62,654 nt of DNA from an uncultured Bacteroides sp. (lineage in GTDB: Bacteria; Bacteroidota; Bacteroidia; Bacteroidales; Bacteroidaceae): positions 1 to 62,654 of the forward strand of contig CANPJW010000013.1 in NCBI GenBank assembly GCA_947574505.1. The letters run 5' to 3'. Positions 9,175 through 17,197 of the stretch are shown one piece after another (the first letter of the stretch is position 1; the number at the start of each line of letters is the position of its first letter). A program made the position numbers and the translations under genes. The notes under the pieces were generated by a model. It was not told where the DNA came from, searched no databases, and saw only the letters and a program-made list of their open reading frames with translations.

Positions 9175-9484
9175 TACGCCCTCTCTTTCTGTTTTTGTTT
9201 CGGTTAATAGTATCCAACTCTTCCATAGTGTTATAAAGTGGCTCTGCTAGCAGCCCTTTGATGGCTTTAGAATAGCCTAATGCTTTTGCCAGCGCCACGT
9301 ACGAAGCCAAAGATATGGTATGCTTTTGTTCGAACTTTGCGATTGTTGGCACAGGAACTCCGCTCAATATGGATAAAGCATCCCTTGACAGACCTTTTTC
9401 TAATCGGCGTTGTTGAAGATTTTGCGCTAATATAGTCAGCAATTCTTCCGGGGTATCTATGTCGAAATTGTAAAGCAAAGGCAT
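9158..9484 (-). CDS. HipB-like HTH antitoxin/regulator
   Basis: A 108-residue protein with a Cro/C1-type helix-turn-helix (about residues 17-70: LQQRRLEKGLSRDALSILSG, then VPVPTIAKFEQ). It is the first gene of the pair and its 3' end overlaps the HipA-like gene by 17 bp, the usual HipB-HipA order. It probably binds and neutralises the kinase and represses the shared promoter. Two copies of a 15-bp direct repeat at the start of the gene and 41 bp upstream are the likely binding sites. Confidence 0.85.
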   Translation of the reverse strand: MPLLYNFDIDTPEELLTILAQNLQQRRLEKGLSRDALSILSGVPVPTIAKFEQKHTISLASYVALAKALGYSKAIKGLLAEPLYNTMEELDTINRNKNRKRGRNEIDK

Positions 9485-9573
9485 ATTATTGTATCTGTTA
9501 ATATCTTTTCATGCTATTATCGAATATTATTGTATCTGATACAAAGATACTCTTGCTGTTTGAGTTTTCCAAA
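9483..9573 (-). promoter_or_regulatory. Promoter and direct-repeat operator of the hipBA-like pair
   Basis: On the minus strand TTTGG (9573-9569) and TATCTTTG (9549-9542) match Bacteroides -33 and -7 elements at about 19-20 bp spacing. ATATTATTGTATCTG occurs at 9483-9497 and again at 9524-9538, 41 bp apart (about four helical turns). The upstream copy abuts the -7 element and the downstream copy covers the hipB start codon. GTATCTGATAC at 9532-9542 is a small palindrome. The layout fits autorepression. Confidence 0.65.
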
Positions 9574-9645
9574 TAAATCAGATGCTATTTAGCAATTTGC
9601 AGGGTATGATATGGGTATTAGGCTTAACTATTTGATTATAAACTC

Positions 9646-9701
9646 TGCCACATTTTTGTATTTCCCTCTATAATACTTAAAAATAATACAAAAATGTGGC
9701 A
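9646..9701. terminator. 17-bp perfect inverted repeat, likely terminator
   Basis: TGCCACATTTTTGTA (from 9646) is repeated inverted at 9687-9701, and two further A-T pairs make 17 bp arms around a 22-nt loop. It lies 3 bp beyond the stop of the minus-strand isomerase-like gene, as a terminator would. The perfect symmetry would also suit a protein-binding site. Confidence 0.55.
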
Positions 9702-9704
9702 AGT

Positions 9705-10940
9705 TTATTCGGTTCGTTTGCAGGCATTTGCCAGGAAGAACTCGTTCAATGCATCTTCATAGTTTCCATGAACCAGAATATGGTGATTGCCCAATGGATT
9801 CTTCAGGAAGTATTCAGCCGGAGTATTCATGCGGATGCGTACTTGTGTACGGCACATATTGATATAATTCGTATTTTCGGATAATGTCCCGGTAGACAGG
9901 TAATATTCGTCCAGACATTCGCCGCCGCACTTTATGATAGTCACGTCTCCTGTCGGGAGCAATCCCTGGATGGCAATTCCTTTTTCCGTTTCGAAATGGT
10001 TGCGGATAATATACCTTTCCGTTTGTTTGAGCCCGATGGTACAGTGGGCTAATATAAGTTCGTTGGTACGTGCATTAATCATGGAAGGGTTTGCCATGAA
10101 TCCGTCTTTTCCGGTCAGTGACTTCACGGCGAGCAGGGTGAATATGGATTGAAGGTCACCTTCGCAGCCCGCCATTATTCCGTCGTCGTTCAGTAAGGAC
10201 AGTGCCAGGCAACCGGTAGTGTCGATTTGCTCAATCAGTCTGAAGCAGCTCAATGTCAGTGCTTCCAGTTTCTCTTCCTCGCATACCTTCTTGATAGCTC
10301 GGTATAGCCGCATCGCTTTGATGATATCTTCGGGAGTTCCCTCGCGGCAGGCAAGAGCTTGCGAAGCGACTGCGGCACAGGAAGCACCTACCTGTTCATC
10401 CGTGATTTGTTGAAAATGTTCATAAATCCGTTCCAACGGAATGTCTATGTATTCGATACCCCAACGGCGTTTTGCCAGCAGATAGTCAACATTACTGGCA
10501 ACCAGCCAGGATGAAGGAGTTCCGATGACTCCGATACGTTTGCCGAATAAGGAACGTTGTGCCCGGAAATTATTATAAAGTGTATGGATACGCAAGATGA
10601 TAGCTGGTAGTTCACCATGTAGAATCTCACTTTTCATTCCACGTCCTCGCAACCATGTGGAGATTTCTAATGCGGCAGCAAGAGAGTTTTGCATGCCGTC
10701 TGCCAATAAAATGGTAGGGCGGGGGAGGTTTTCGAAATGTTGTATGACCAGTCTTTCCACCCCACCAGTAGCGATAAAAATGATTTTGAAATCATCACTA
10801 CTCAGCTTGTCCATATCTTGATAATCAACAAACTTTACGGTATAATATTTTTCAATTTCGCTTAAAATAGCTTCGTGTGAGCTACGTAGCGAAACTTGTT
10901 TGTGAAGGATTGAGGCGAATGAGATAAGGTGTATGGTCAT
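9705..10940 (-). CDS. L-fucose/L-arabinose isomerase-fold protein
   Basis: A 411-residue cytoplasmic protein resembling the L-fucose isomerase-related family. An N-terminal Rossmann-like domain (VKFVDYQDM, IIFIATGG) precedes a middle domain with GKRIGVIGTPSSWL. The C-terminal half has AGCEGDLQS, where the Glu and Asp fit the metal site of fucose/arabinose isomerases, and LGNHHILVHGNY near the end. It is shorter than FucI (about 590), and no sugar kinase, aldolase or transporter lies nearby, so a sugar substrate cannot be assigned. TACATTTG at 10977-10970 (minus) fits a -7 element. Confidence 0.7.
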   Translation of the reverse strand: MTIHLISFASILHKQVSLRSSHEAILSEIEKYYTVKFVDYQDMDKLSSDDFKIIFIATGGVERLVIQHFENLPRPTILLADGMQNSLAAALEISTWLRGRGMKSEILHGELPAIILRIHTLYNNFRAQRSLFGKRIGVIGTPSSWLVASNVDYLLAKRRWGIEYIDIPLERIYEHFQQITDEQVGASCAAVASQALACREGTPEDIIKAMRLYRAIKKVCEEEKLEALTLSCFRLIEQIDTTGCLALSLLNDDGIMAGCEGDLQSIFTLLAVKSLTGKDGFMANPSMINARTNELILAHCTIGLKQTERYIIRNHFETEKGIAIQGLLPTGDVTIIKCGGECLDEYYLSTGTLSENTNYINMCRTQVRIRMNTPAEYFLKNPLGNHHILVHGNYEDALNEFFLANACKRTE

Positions 10941-11121
10941 TATGATATTGTTTTAAGTTTTCTGTGTTACAAATGTATAGCTTTCTTTTCATAAAACCAT
11001 AACGATTTTAACCTTGCTAAGGTTTTTAAAGTTTTTATGTCTCTGTATTCAAATTATTGCGTACATTTGCAGCTCCAAGTAGATAAAGTAAATAGTAATT
11101 AAGTAATTTGTAGTTAAAATT

Positions 11122-12321
11122 ATGCCAACTATATCCATTCGCGGAAATGAGATGCCTGCATCTCCTATCAGAAAACTGGCTCCTTTGGCAGACGCTGCCA
11201 AGCAACGCGGAGTCCATGTATTTCACCTGAACATCGGACAGCCTGACCTGCCCACTCCTCAGGCCGCGATTGACGCGATACGCAACATTGACCGCAAGGT
11301 GCTGGAGTACAGCCCCAGCGCAGGTTACCGTAGCTATCGCGAAAAACTGGTAGGATATTATGCAAAGTTCAATATCAACCTGACGGCAGACGATATAATC
11401 ATTACATCGGGTGGTTCGGAAGCGGTATTGTTTTCTTTCCTTTCCTGCCTGAATCCGGGGGACGAGATTATTGTTCCGGAACCGGCTTATGCCAACTATA
11501 TGGCATTCGCCATCTCTGCCGGAGCAAAAATTCGCACCATTGCCACGACTATTGAAGAAGGTTTCTCACTTCCGAAAGTGGAGAAGTTTGAAGAGCTGAT
11601 AAATGAACGTACCAAAGCGATACTGATTTGCAATCCGAATAACCCGACCGGTTATCTGTACACCCGTCGCGAGATGAATCAGATTCGTGACTTGGTGAAG
11701 AAGTATGATTTGTTCCTTTTCTCCGACGAAGTATATCGTGAGTTTATCTATACCGGTTCTCCTTATATCTCTGCCTGCCATTTGGAAGGCATCGAGAATA
11801 ATGTGGTACTGATTGATTCCGTTTCGAAACGTTATTCGGAATGTGGAATCCGTATCGGTGCGCTGATTACCAAGAACAAAGAGATACGTGACGCTGTTAT
11901 GAAGTTCTGCCAGGCTCGTTTGAGTCCCCCTTTGATTGGACAGATTGCTGCTGAGGCTTCACTGGATGCTCCGGAAGAGTATTCGCGCGAGACGTATGAT
12001 GAGTACGTGGAACGTCGTAAATGCCTGATTGACGGCTTGAACCGTATTCCGGGTGTTTATTCTCCAATTCCGATGGGCGCTTTCTATACAGTGGCAAAAC
12101 TTCCGGTAGATGATTCGGACAAGTTCTGTGCCTGGTGCCTTTCGGACTTCGAATACGAAGGACAGACGGTATTCATGGCTCCGGCTTCCGGCTTCTATAC
12201 GACTCCAGGTTCCGGCATCAACGAAGTCCGTATCGCTTACGTGTTGAAGAAAGAAGATTTAACCCGTGCGCTTTTTGTCTTGCAGAAGGCTTTGGAAGCG
12301 TATCCGGGAAGAGTGGATTAA
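11122..12321 (+). CDS. Class I/II PLP-dependent aminotransferase (aspartate aminotransferase-like)
   Basis: A 399-residue fold-type I aminotransferase. Visible motifs are GGSEAVLFSFL, CNPNNPTGYLYT (substrate and phosphate contacts), FSDEVYREF (the PLP-ring Asp), and SVSKRYSECGIRIG, where the Lys forms the Schiff base. A late Arg in INEVRIAYV should bind the substrate carboxylate. The family transfers amino groups between amino acids and 2-oxo acids, with aspartate the commonest annotation. TACATTTG at 11062-11069 fits a -7 element. The LolE-like gene follows after 30 bp and may be co-transcribed. Confidence 0.88.
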   Translation: MPTISIRGNEMPASPIRKLAPLADAAKQRGVHVFHLNIGQPDLPTPQAAIDAIRNIDRKVLEYSPSAGYRSYREKLVGYYAKFNINLTADDIIITSGGSEAVLFSFLSCLNPGDEIIVPEPAYANYMAFAISAGAKIRTIATTIEEGFSLPKVEKFEELINERTKAILICNPNNPTGYLYTRREMNQIRDLVKKYDLFLFSDEVYREFIYTGSPYISACHLEGIENNVVLIDSVSKRYSECGIRIGALITKNKEIRDAVMKFCQARLSPPLIGQIAAEASLDAPEEYSRETYDEYVERRKCLIDGLNRIPGVYSPIPMGAFYTVAKLPVDDSDKFCAWCLSDFEYEGQTVFMAPASGFYTTPGSGINEVRIAYVLKKEDLTRALFVLQKALEAYPGRVD

Positions 12322-12351
12322 TCTTAATCACTAACCGTTAATCACTAAAAA

Positions 12352-13596
12352 TTGTCTCTATCACTTTTCATAGCCCGGCGTATCTATCGTGAAAGCGATG
12401 GCGGAAAGCAGGTGTCACGTCCTGCGGTCCTCATTGCCATGGCGGGTATTGCTATCGGGCTGGCTGTGATGATTATTGCTGTGGCGGTGGTCATCGGGTT
12501 TAAAAGTGAAGTACGGAATAAAGTCATAGGATTCGGCTCGCATATCCAGATTACCAATCTGGATGCGGCGAGTTCTTATGAGACTCATCCGGTTATGGTA
12601 GGGGATAGCATGATGGCAGCGCTTGCTGCTTATCCTGAAATAAGCCATGTGCAGCGTTTTTCTACTAAACCGGGCATGATTAAGACGGATGATGCTTTTC
12701 AGGGCATGGTGCTGAAAGGTGTCGGTCCGGAATTTGACCCTCGTTTCATGCAAGAGTATCTGCTGGAAGGCGAGATTCCCGTTTTCAGTGATTCGGTTTC
12801 CAGCAATCAAGTGCTTATCTCCAAGGCTTTGGCTACGAAGATGAAGTTGAAACTGGGAGATAAGATATATACTTATTATATACAAGACGATGTCCGTGCG
12901 CGTCGGTTGACTATTGCCGGAATTTATCAGACAAATTTCTCCGAATACGATAACCTCTTTTTATTGACTGATTTGAATCTGGTGAACCGCTTGAACGGCT
13001 GGAAACTGGAGCAGGTGACCGGGGTGGAACTTCAAGTGAAGAATTATGATAAGCTCGAAGATACAACGTATGAAATAGCGGTCGATACTGATAACCAACA
13101 GGATGAACTGGGGGGCGTGTATTATGTGCGTAACATCGAACAGTTGAATCCCCAGATATTCGCATGGCTTGATTTGTTGGACTTGAATGTGTGGGTGATT
13201 CTGATTCTGATGGTAGGCGTTGCCGGCTTTACTATGATTTCCGGGCTGCTGATTATCATTATCGAACGCACGAATATGATTGGTATCCTGAAGGCTTTGG
13301 GAGCGAATAACTTTACGATTCGCAAGACCTTCCTCTGGTTTGCTGTTTTCCTGATAGGCAAAGGCATGCTTTGGGGAAATGTTATCGGGCTGGCGTTCTG
13401 TATCCTGCAAGCCCAGTTCGGTATTTTCAGGCTCGACCCGGAGACGTATTATGTAGATACTGTCCCGGTTTCTTTCAATATCCTGCTTTTCCTTCTGATT
13501 AATATCGGTACATTACTGGCTGCCGTCTTGATGCTGATAGGTCCCTCGTTCCTGATTACCAAAATCAATCCGGCTAGCTCTATGAGATACGAATAA
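12352..13596 (+). CDS. LolC/LolE-type FtsX-family permease
   Basis: A 414-residue inner-membrane protein with one N-terminal membrane segment (about residues 26-48), a periplasmic MacB-like core (about 50-270), and three C-terminal segments near 275-300, 325-350 and 370-400, with GILKALGANNFTIRKTFL between them. This layout is that of LolC/LolE, which with an ABC ATPase releases lipoproteins from the inner membrane. The start is TTG, chosen because the sequence from it (MSLSLFIARRIYRE) fits the family N-terminus. No ATPase gene lies beside it. Confidence 0.85.
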   Translation: MSLSLFIARRIYRESDGGKQVSRPAVLIAMAGIAIGLAVMIIAVAVVIGFKSEVRNKVIGFGSHIQITNLDAASSYETHPVMVGDSMMAALAAYPEISHVQRFSTKPGMIKTDDAFQGMVLKGVGPEFDPRFMQEYLLEGEIPVFSDSVSSNQVLISKALATKMKLKLGDKIYTYYIQDDVRARRLTIAGIYQTNFSEYDNLFLLTDLNLVNRLNGWKLEQVTGVELQVKNYDKLEDTTYEIAVDTDNQQDELGGVYYVRNIEQLNPQIFAWLDLLDLNVWVILILMVGVAGFTMISGLLIIIIERTNMIGILKALGANNFTIRKTFLWFAVFLIGKGMLWGNVIGLAFCILQAQFGIFRLDPETYYVDTVPVSFNILLFLLINIGTLLAAVLMLIGPSFLITKINPASSMRYE

Positions 13597-13632
13597 CTTT
13601 CTAATCTGAGTCTTTGGGGATGCTTTCTTAAT

Positions 13633-14805
13633 TTATCTTCTCATAAAATCCCCTTTGCCACGGAAGAAACGGCACAGCTTGAATTTTAATGATTGCATTG
13701 GTTGGAGAATATCGAATACAGGTAATGAGAAATAATACTTCCTGTTGCCACCCATTTCTTTGGCCGTCTGATTGATGATAATGGCTTGCACGGTGTAGCG
13801 AATCAGCCAAAGCAACAACGCAATGCCTGCTGCTAACCATTGGAAGTTGAGGATGCCGAATACGATACCAGTGATGCAGGCAACGTAGAATAACAAGCGT
13901 GAAAAGGTTTCAAAGCCTAATAAGTAACGTTGTGCTCCGCGGTAAAAGTGTGAGGTGGCTACATAACTGACTTTTTCTTCTTTCCAGTCTTTATAACGGT
14001 AAACGGGTTGTATCCGCATGGTTGCGTTGAAGTCCGTTTCTACGCGGGTATTGGAGTTGTTTCCCGTCTGGTTGACGAAGAGGTCATCTTCTCCACGTTG
14101 AAGGTTCAGGTATTTGGAATACCCTTTCTGTTTGAAGAATAATTCTTTGCGGTAAGCCATATTGCGTCCGATGCCCATGTATGGTTTTCCGGCCAAGGCG
14201 AAGCCCAGGTAACGTAATGATTGGAAAAAGGTGTCGAATGCGACACGTTTGTGCAACCAGCCTTTGGTGCGGTCGTAGCCACTGTATCCCAATACGATTT
14301 GAGTTTGCGAAGTGAAGTTGCGTGCCATCAGTTTCAGCCATTGGTTGCTTGCGGGCAGGCAGTTTGTCTCCGTGAACACGAGCCAGTCGTGTTTGCTGGC
14401 CTTGATGCCTAAGGTCAGAGCCAGTTTCTTATGGCTGATATAACGTGCGCTGTCCGGTGTGAAGCTGTGGTAGAGATGAGGATATTTCTCTTCCATATAT
14501 CCCAGTACATCTTCTGTCTCGTCGGTGGAAGCGTCATTGATGACAATGACTTCAAACTGTGGGTAATCCTGTTCCAAGATAGCCGGAAGGACTTTGCGCA
14601 GGTTATCAGCTTCGTTGCGTGCACAAATGATAACGGAAAGTGGCGGTAATTCCCGAGTGAAGTGAGTTTCTTCTTTACGTACTGCTTTGTTGCGTAGATG
14701 TATCCGGTTGTATAATCCCAGATAGTAAATAAGCTGAATGATAAAAAGAATCCCTGCCGCTGATAACACAATCAGTTCGACAGGATTGAATGTAAATGCT
14801 TCCAT
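13633..14805 (-). CDS. Membrane-bound family 2 glycosyltransferase
   Basis: A 390-residue protein with an N-terminal membrane segment (about residues 9-30), a GT-A catalytic domain (PLSVIICARNEADNL, VINDASTDETED, a TETNCLPAS stretch in place of a plain DxD, and QRGEDDLFV), and C-terminal membrane segments at about 300-350. It most likely transfers a sugar from a nucleotide donor to a lipid or glycan at the inner membrane. The product is unknown. TACTTTTG at 14839-14832 (minus) fits a -7 element. The gene is convergent with the LolE-like gene. Confidence 0.85.
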   Translation of the reverse strand: MEAFTFNPVELIVLSAAGILFIIQLIYYLGLYNRIHLRNKAVRKEETHFTRELPPLSVIICARNEADNLRKVLPAILEQDYPQFEVIVINDASTDETEDVLGYMEEKYPHLYHSFTPDSARYISHKKLALTLGIKASKHDWLVFTETNCLPASNQWLKLMARNFTSQTQIVLGYSGYDRTKGWLHKRVAFDTFFQSLRYLGFALAGKPYMGIGRNMAYRKELFFKQKGYSKYLNLQRGEDDLFVNQTGNNSNTRVETDFNATMRIQPVYRYKDWKEEKVSYVATSHFYRGAQRYLLGFETFSRLLFYVACITGIVFGILNFQWLAAGIALLLWLIRYTVQAIIINQTAKEMGGNRKYYFSLPVFDILQPMQSLKFKLCRFFRGKGDFMRR

Positions 14806-14860
14806 GAATTATAGTGTCGTTTTTACGCTCACAAAAGTACGCATTTTTTCGATAGTTCTT

Positions 14861-15880
14861 TCATTTTAGAAGAAGCTTATTTCGCGAATCCAGATATTCT
14901 TTTTTGAACATATCGACCAAAAGGAAGAATAGCGATAGCAACAGCGGCCCGAAAATGACTCCCATAAACCCGAATATTGGCAAACCGATGACTACGCCGA
15001 AAATAGTGATGAGCGGATGTATGTCTGCCATCTTCTTTTGGAGGATAAACCGGATAAGATTATCGGATTGGGAAATGACTATGGCGCCATACGCAAACAG
15101 ACCGATTGCATTGAACCAGTCGCCCGTCAGGGCAAAATAGACAGATACCGGAATCCATACCAATGCAGTACCTACCATCGGAATAATAGTGGCGAAGCAA
15201 GTGAAGAAGCCCAAAAGCCATATATTGGGGGCGTCGAAGATGAGGTAACCTATCATCGCGACCCCTCCCTGGATAACTGCCAGCAGAGGGATGCCTATGG
15301 CATTGGAACGCACAATCATAAATATCTCATTTGTTACTTCCTGCGTATTTTTGTCATTGAAGGGAAGGATGTCATCAATGTAAGCTTCCATTTTTCTTCC
15401 ACCCATGAGCATGAAATAAAGGATGAATATCATGACGAACAGGTTGATAGCGAGGCTGCTGATACTGCCCATGATAATTTGCCCGATACGTGGTGCTAAA
15501 GAAATGAGGAATGACAATGTATCGTTACCCAAAACGTCGTATCCGGTTTTTGTCTTGATGGCTTCTGCGGTTTGCTGGATTGGCCCGATAAAGGTTTGAG
15601 GGTCAAGATTAATGTTCTTCAGTAAGTCGACGAGTAGCCATACCGTCAGCCCCACGGGAACTAGAAAAACGAGAATTGTTTCTACGATAATCAATAGTGC
15701 GGCAATGCTGCGTTTCATATTTTTCTTGTTCAACAGGTAGCCCATTTGCCCGCGTACAAGAATATAAATGGTAAGTGCGCCCAGCAATCCCCCCATAAAA
15801 GGAGTGATTTGTCGGAAAATAATGACTCCCATTAATAATATAATGACAATGAGTGAATATCTCCAGTATTTTTCTTTCAT
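14861..15880 (-). CDS. AI-2E family (PerM/YdiK) membrane protein
   Basis: A 339-residue polytopic inner-membrane protein with about eight membrane segments in the 2+1+5 layout of the AI-2E family (PerM, TqsA, YdiK). Recognisable parts are an N-terminal pair of helices, a helix near 65-90, and the C-terminal block with PMVGTALVWIPV and FGVVIGLPIFGFMGVIFGPL. Members have been linked to autoinducer export or ion antiport, but most are uncharacterised. The gene follows the histidine kinase by 58 bp. A long inverted repeat across that gap includes its start codon. Confidence 0.87.
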   Translation of the reverse strand: MKEKYWRYSLIVIILLMGVIIFRQITPFMGGLLGALTIYILVRGQMGYLLNKKNMKRSIAALLIIVETILVFLVPVGLTVWLLVDLLKNINLDPQTFIGPIQQTAEAIKTKTGYDVLGNDTLSFLISLAPRIGQIIMGSISSLAINLFVMIFILYFMLMGGRKMEAYIDDILPFNDKNTQEVTNEIFMIVRSNAIGIPLLAVIQGGVAMIGYLIFDAPNIWLLGFFTCFATIIPMVGTALVWIPVSVYFALTGDWFNAIGLFAYGAIVISQSDNLIRFILQKKMADIHPLITIFGVVIGLPIFGFMGVIFGPLLLSLFFLLVDMFKKEYLDSRNKLLLK

Positions 15881-15926
15881 GCTTTTTATGTAATAAGTTC
15901 TTTACACAATAACACATAAAAGCATG
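15878..15926 (-). promoter_or_regulatory. Inverted repeat covering the AI-2E-protein start codon
   Basis: CATGCTTTTATGT (15926-15914, minus strand) pairs with ACATAAAAAGCATG (15891-15878), with one extra base in the second arm and a 22-nt loop. The ATG of the AI-2E family gene (15880-15878) is part of the second arm. The hairpin could end the kinase transcript or hide the start codon. Confidence 0.5.
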
Positions 15927-15938
15927 AAACGGTTTGTT

Positions 15939-17192
15939 TTATAGCGGTATATCAATGTGAAAAACTGTTTTCCCGGGGGAGCTTTCCTTGACGGTGAGAT
16001 GTCCGCCGTGAAGGCGGATGATTTGTTTGCAGAGACTTAACCCGATGCCGCTGCCTTCTGATTTGGTGGTAAAAAAGGGAATGAATATCTTTTCCTGTAA
16101 TTCGGGTGGAATGCCCGGGCCGTTGTCCGCAATGTCGATGGATATGCGTTCGGTTTGTAGTGCGTGGATACTGATTTTCCCTTTTTCTGTTCGTTCCAGT
16201 GCTTGTATGGAGTTTTTCAGAAGGTTGAGCAGGAGTTGGGAGAGTTGGTTTTCGTCGCCTTTCATATAAATCGTTTTGGGATGACAGGTCAGTGTAAAGG
16301 TGATATTGCTTTCTTGGAAGTCACCGGACAAGAGTTCACGGAGATTCTCCAGGGTTGCCGTAAGTGAGAAAAGTTTCTTTTCGGGTTGCGGCAGGTAGGA
16401 GAGATGGCGGAAGGATTCGGTAAATTGCAACAAACGTTCGCTTTGTGCCTGAATGATGCGAAGTCCGCGAACCGCTTTCTCGTTGATGTCCGGATAAGCG
16501 GACAGTGTTTGCGACAGGGAGATAATAGGGGCGATGGTATTCATTATCTCATGGGTGAGTACATGGCTTAATTTGTTCCACGATTCACTTTCCTTGTCGC
16601 TAAGTTCGTCACCGATATCCTTGATAGACAGAAGGGTAATTGTTTCATTTTGTAGTTTCATCCGGTTTTGCGAAAGGCTGAGATGCTCTTTTCTGCCTTT
16701 TTCTTGCAGCAGGGATTCGAGTTGTCGGTATTGGGTTAATTGCTGGCAGCCTAATAAGGAAAGGGCGGTACTGTTTGCCATAATTATCTTTCCGGTAGAA
16801 TCCCATGCCAATACACCGATGGGTACTTCTTCCAAGAGTGAGTGGTAGAAATGTTCCTGTTTGGAGTATTCTGATTGGGTTTTGGCAAGCAGAAGGTTGA
16901 TGCGATTGAGAGAGCGGTTCAGCTTTTCCTGTTCTTTGCTGACGTTTTGTTCAGGGAAGTAAAGCATATTGTCCTTATCTTCTATGGCGTCGAAAAAGAT
17001 ACGCAGTTTTTGGTTGAATGAATTCAGTTTGTTTACCAGTCCGCTGATTTGGAGGAAGGAGCAGATAATTAATAGTGTGCCTATCACAAATCCGCGTTGG
17101 GAGATGATAAGCCAGATGCCTGTTCCCGCGTTGGCGAGAATAAGCACAACGTGTAGCAGTATAATCCAATAGAGGTGTCGGCTGAATATCAT
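15939..17192 (-). CDS. NtrB-type sensor histidine kinase
   Basis: A 417-residue kinase with two N-terminal membrane segments (about residues 8-26 and 30-48), a PAS domain (EEVPIGVLAWDSTGKIIMAN) and a HisKA/HATPase core. The phospho-acceptor lies in LTHEIMNTIAPI. The ATPase motifs are NLLKNSIQAL, IADNGPGIP and SEGSGIGLSL. It follows the NtrC-type regulator with a 5-bp gap and should phosphorylate it. The almost absent periplasmic loop suggests that it senses something in the membrane or cytoplasm. Confidence 0.92.
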   Translation of the reverse strand: MIFSRHLYWIILLHVVLILANAGTGIWLIISQRGFVIGTLLIICSFLQISGLVNKLNSFNQKLRIFFDAIEDKDNMLYFPEQNVSKEQEKLNRSLNRINLLLAKTQSEYSKQEHFYHSLLEEVPIGVLAWDSTGKIIMANSTALSLLGCQQLTQYRQLESLLQEKGRKEHLSLSQNRMKLQNETITLLSIKDIGDELSDKESESWNKLSHVLTHEIMNTIAPIISLSQTLSAYPDINEKAVRGLRIIQAQSERLLQFTESFRHLSYLPQPEKKLFSLTATLENLRELLSGDFQESNITFTLTCHPKTIYMKGDENQLSQLLLNLLKNSIQALERTEKGKISIHALQTERISIDIADNGPGIPPELQEKIFIPFFTTKSEGSGIGLSLCKQIIRLHGGHLTVKESSPGKTVFHIDIPL

Positions 17193-17197
17193 GCAGT

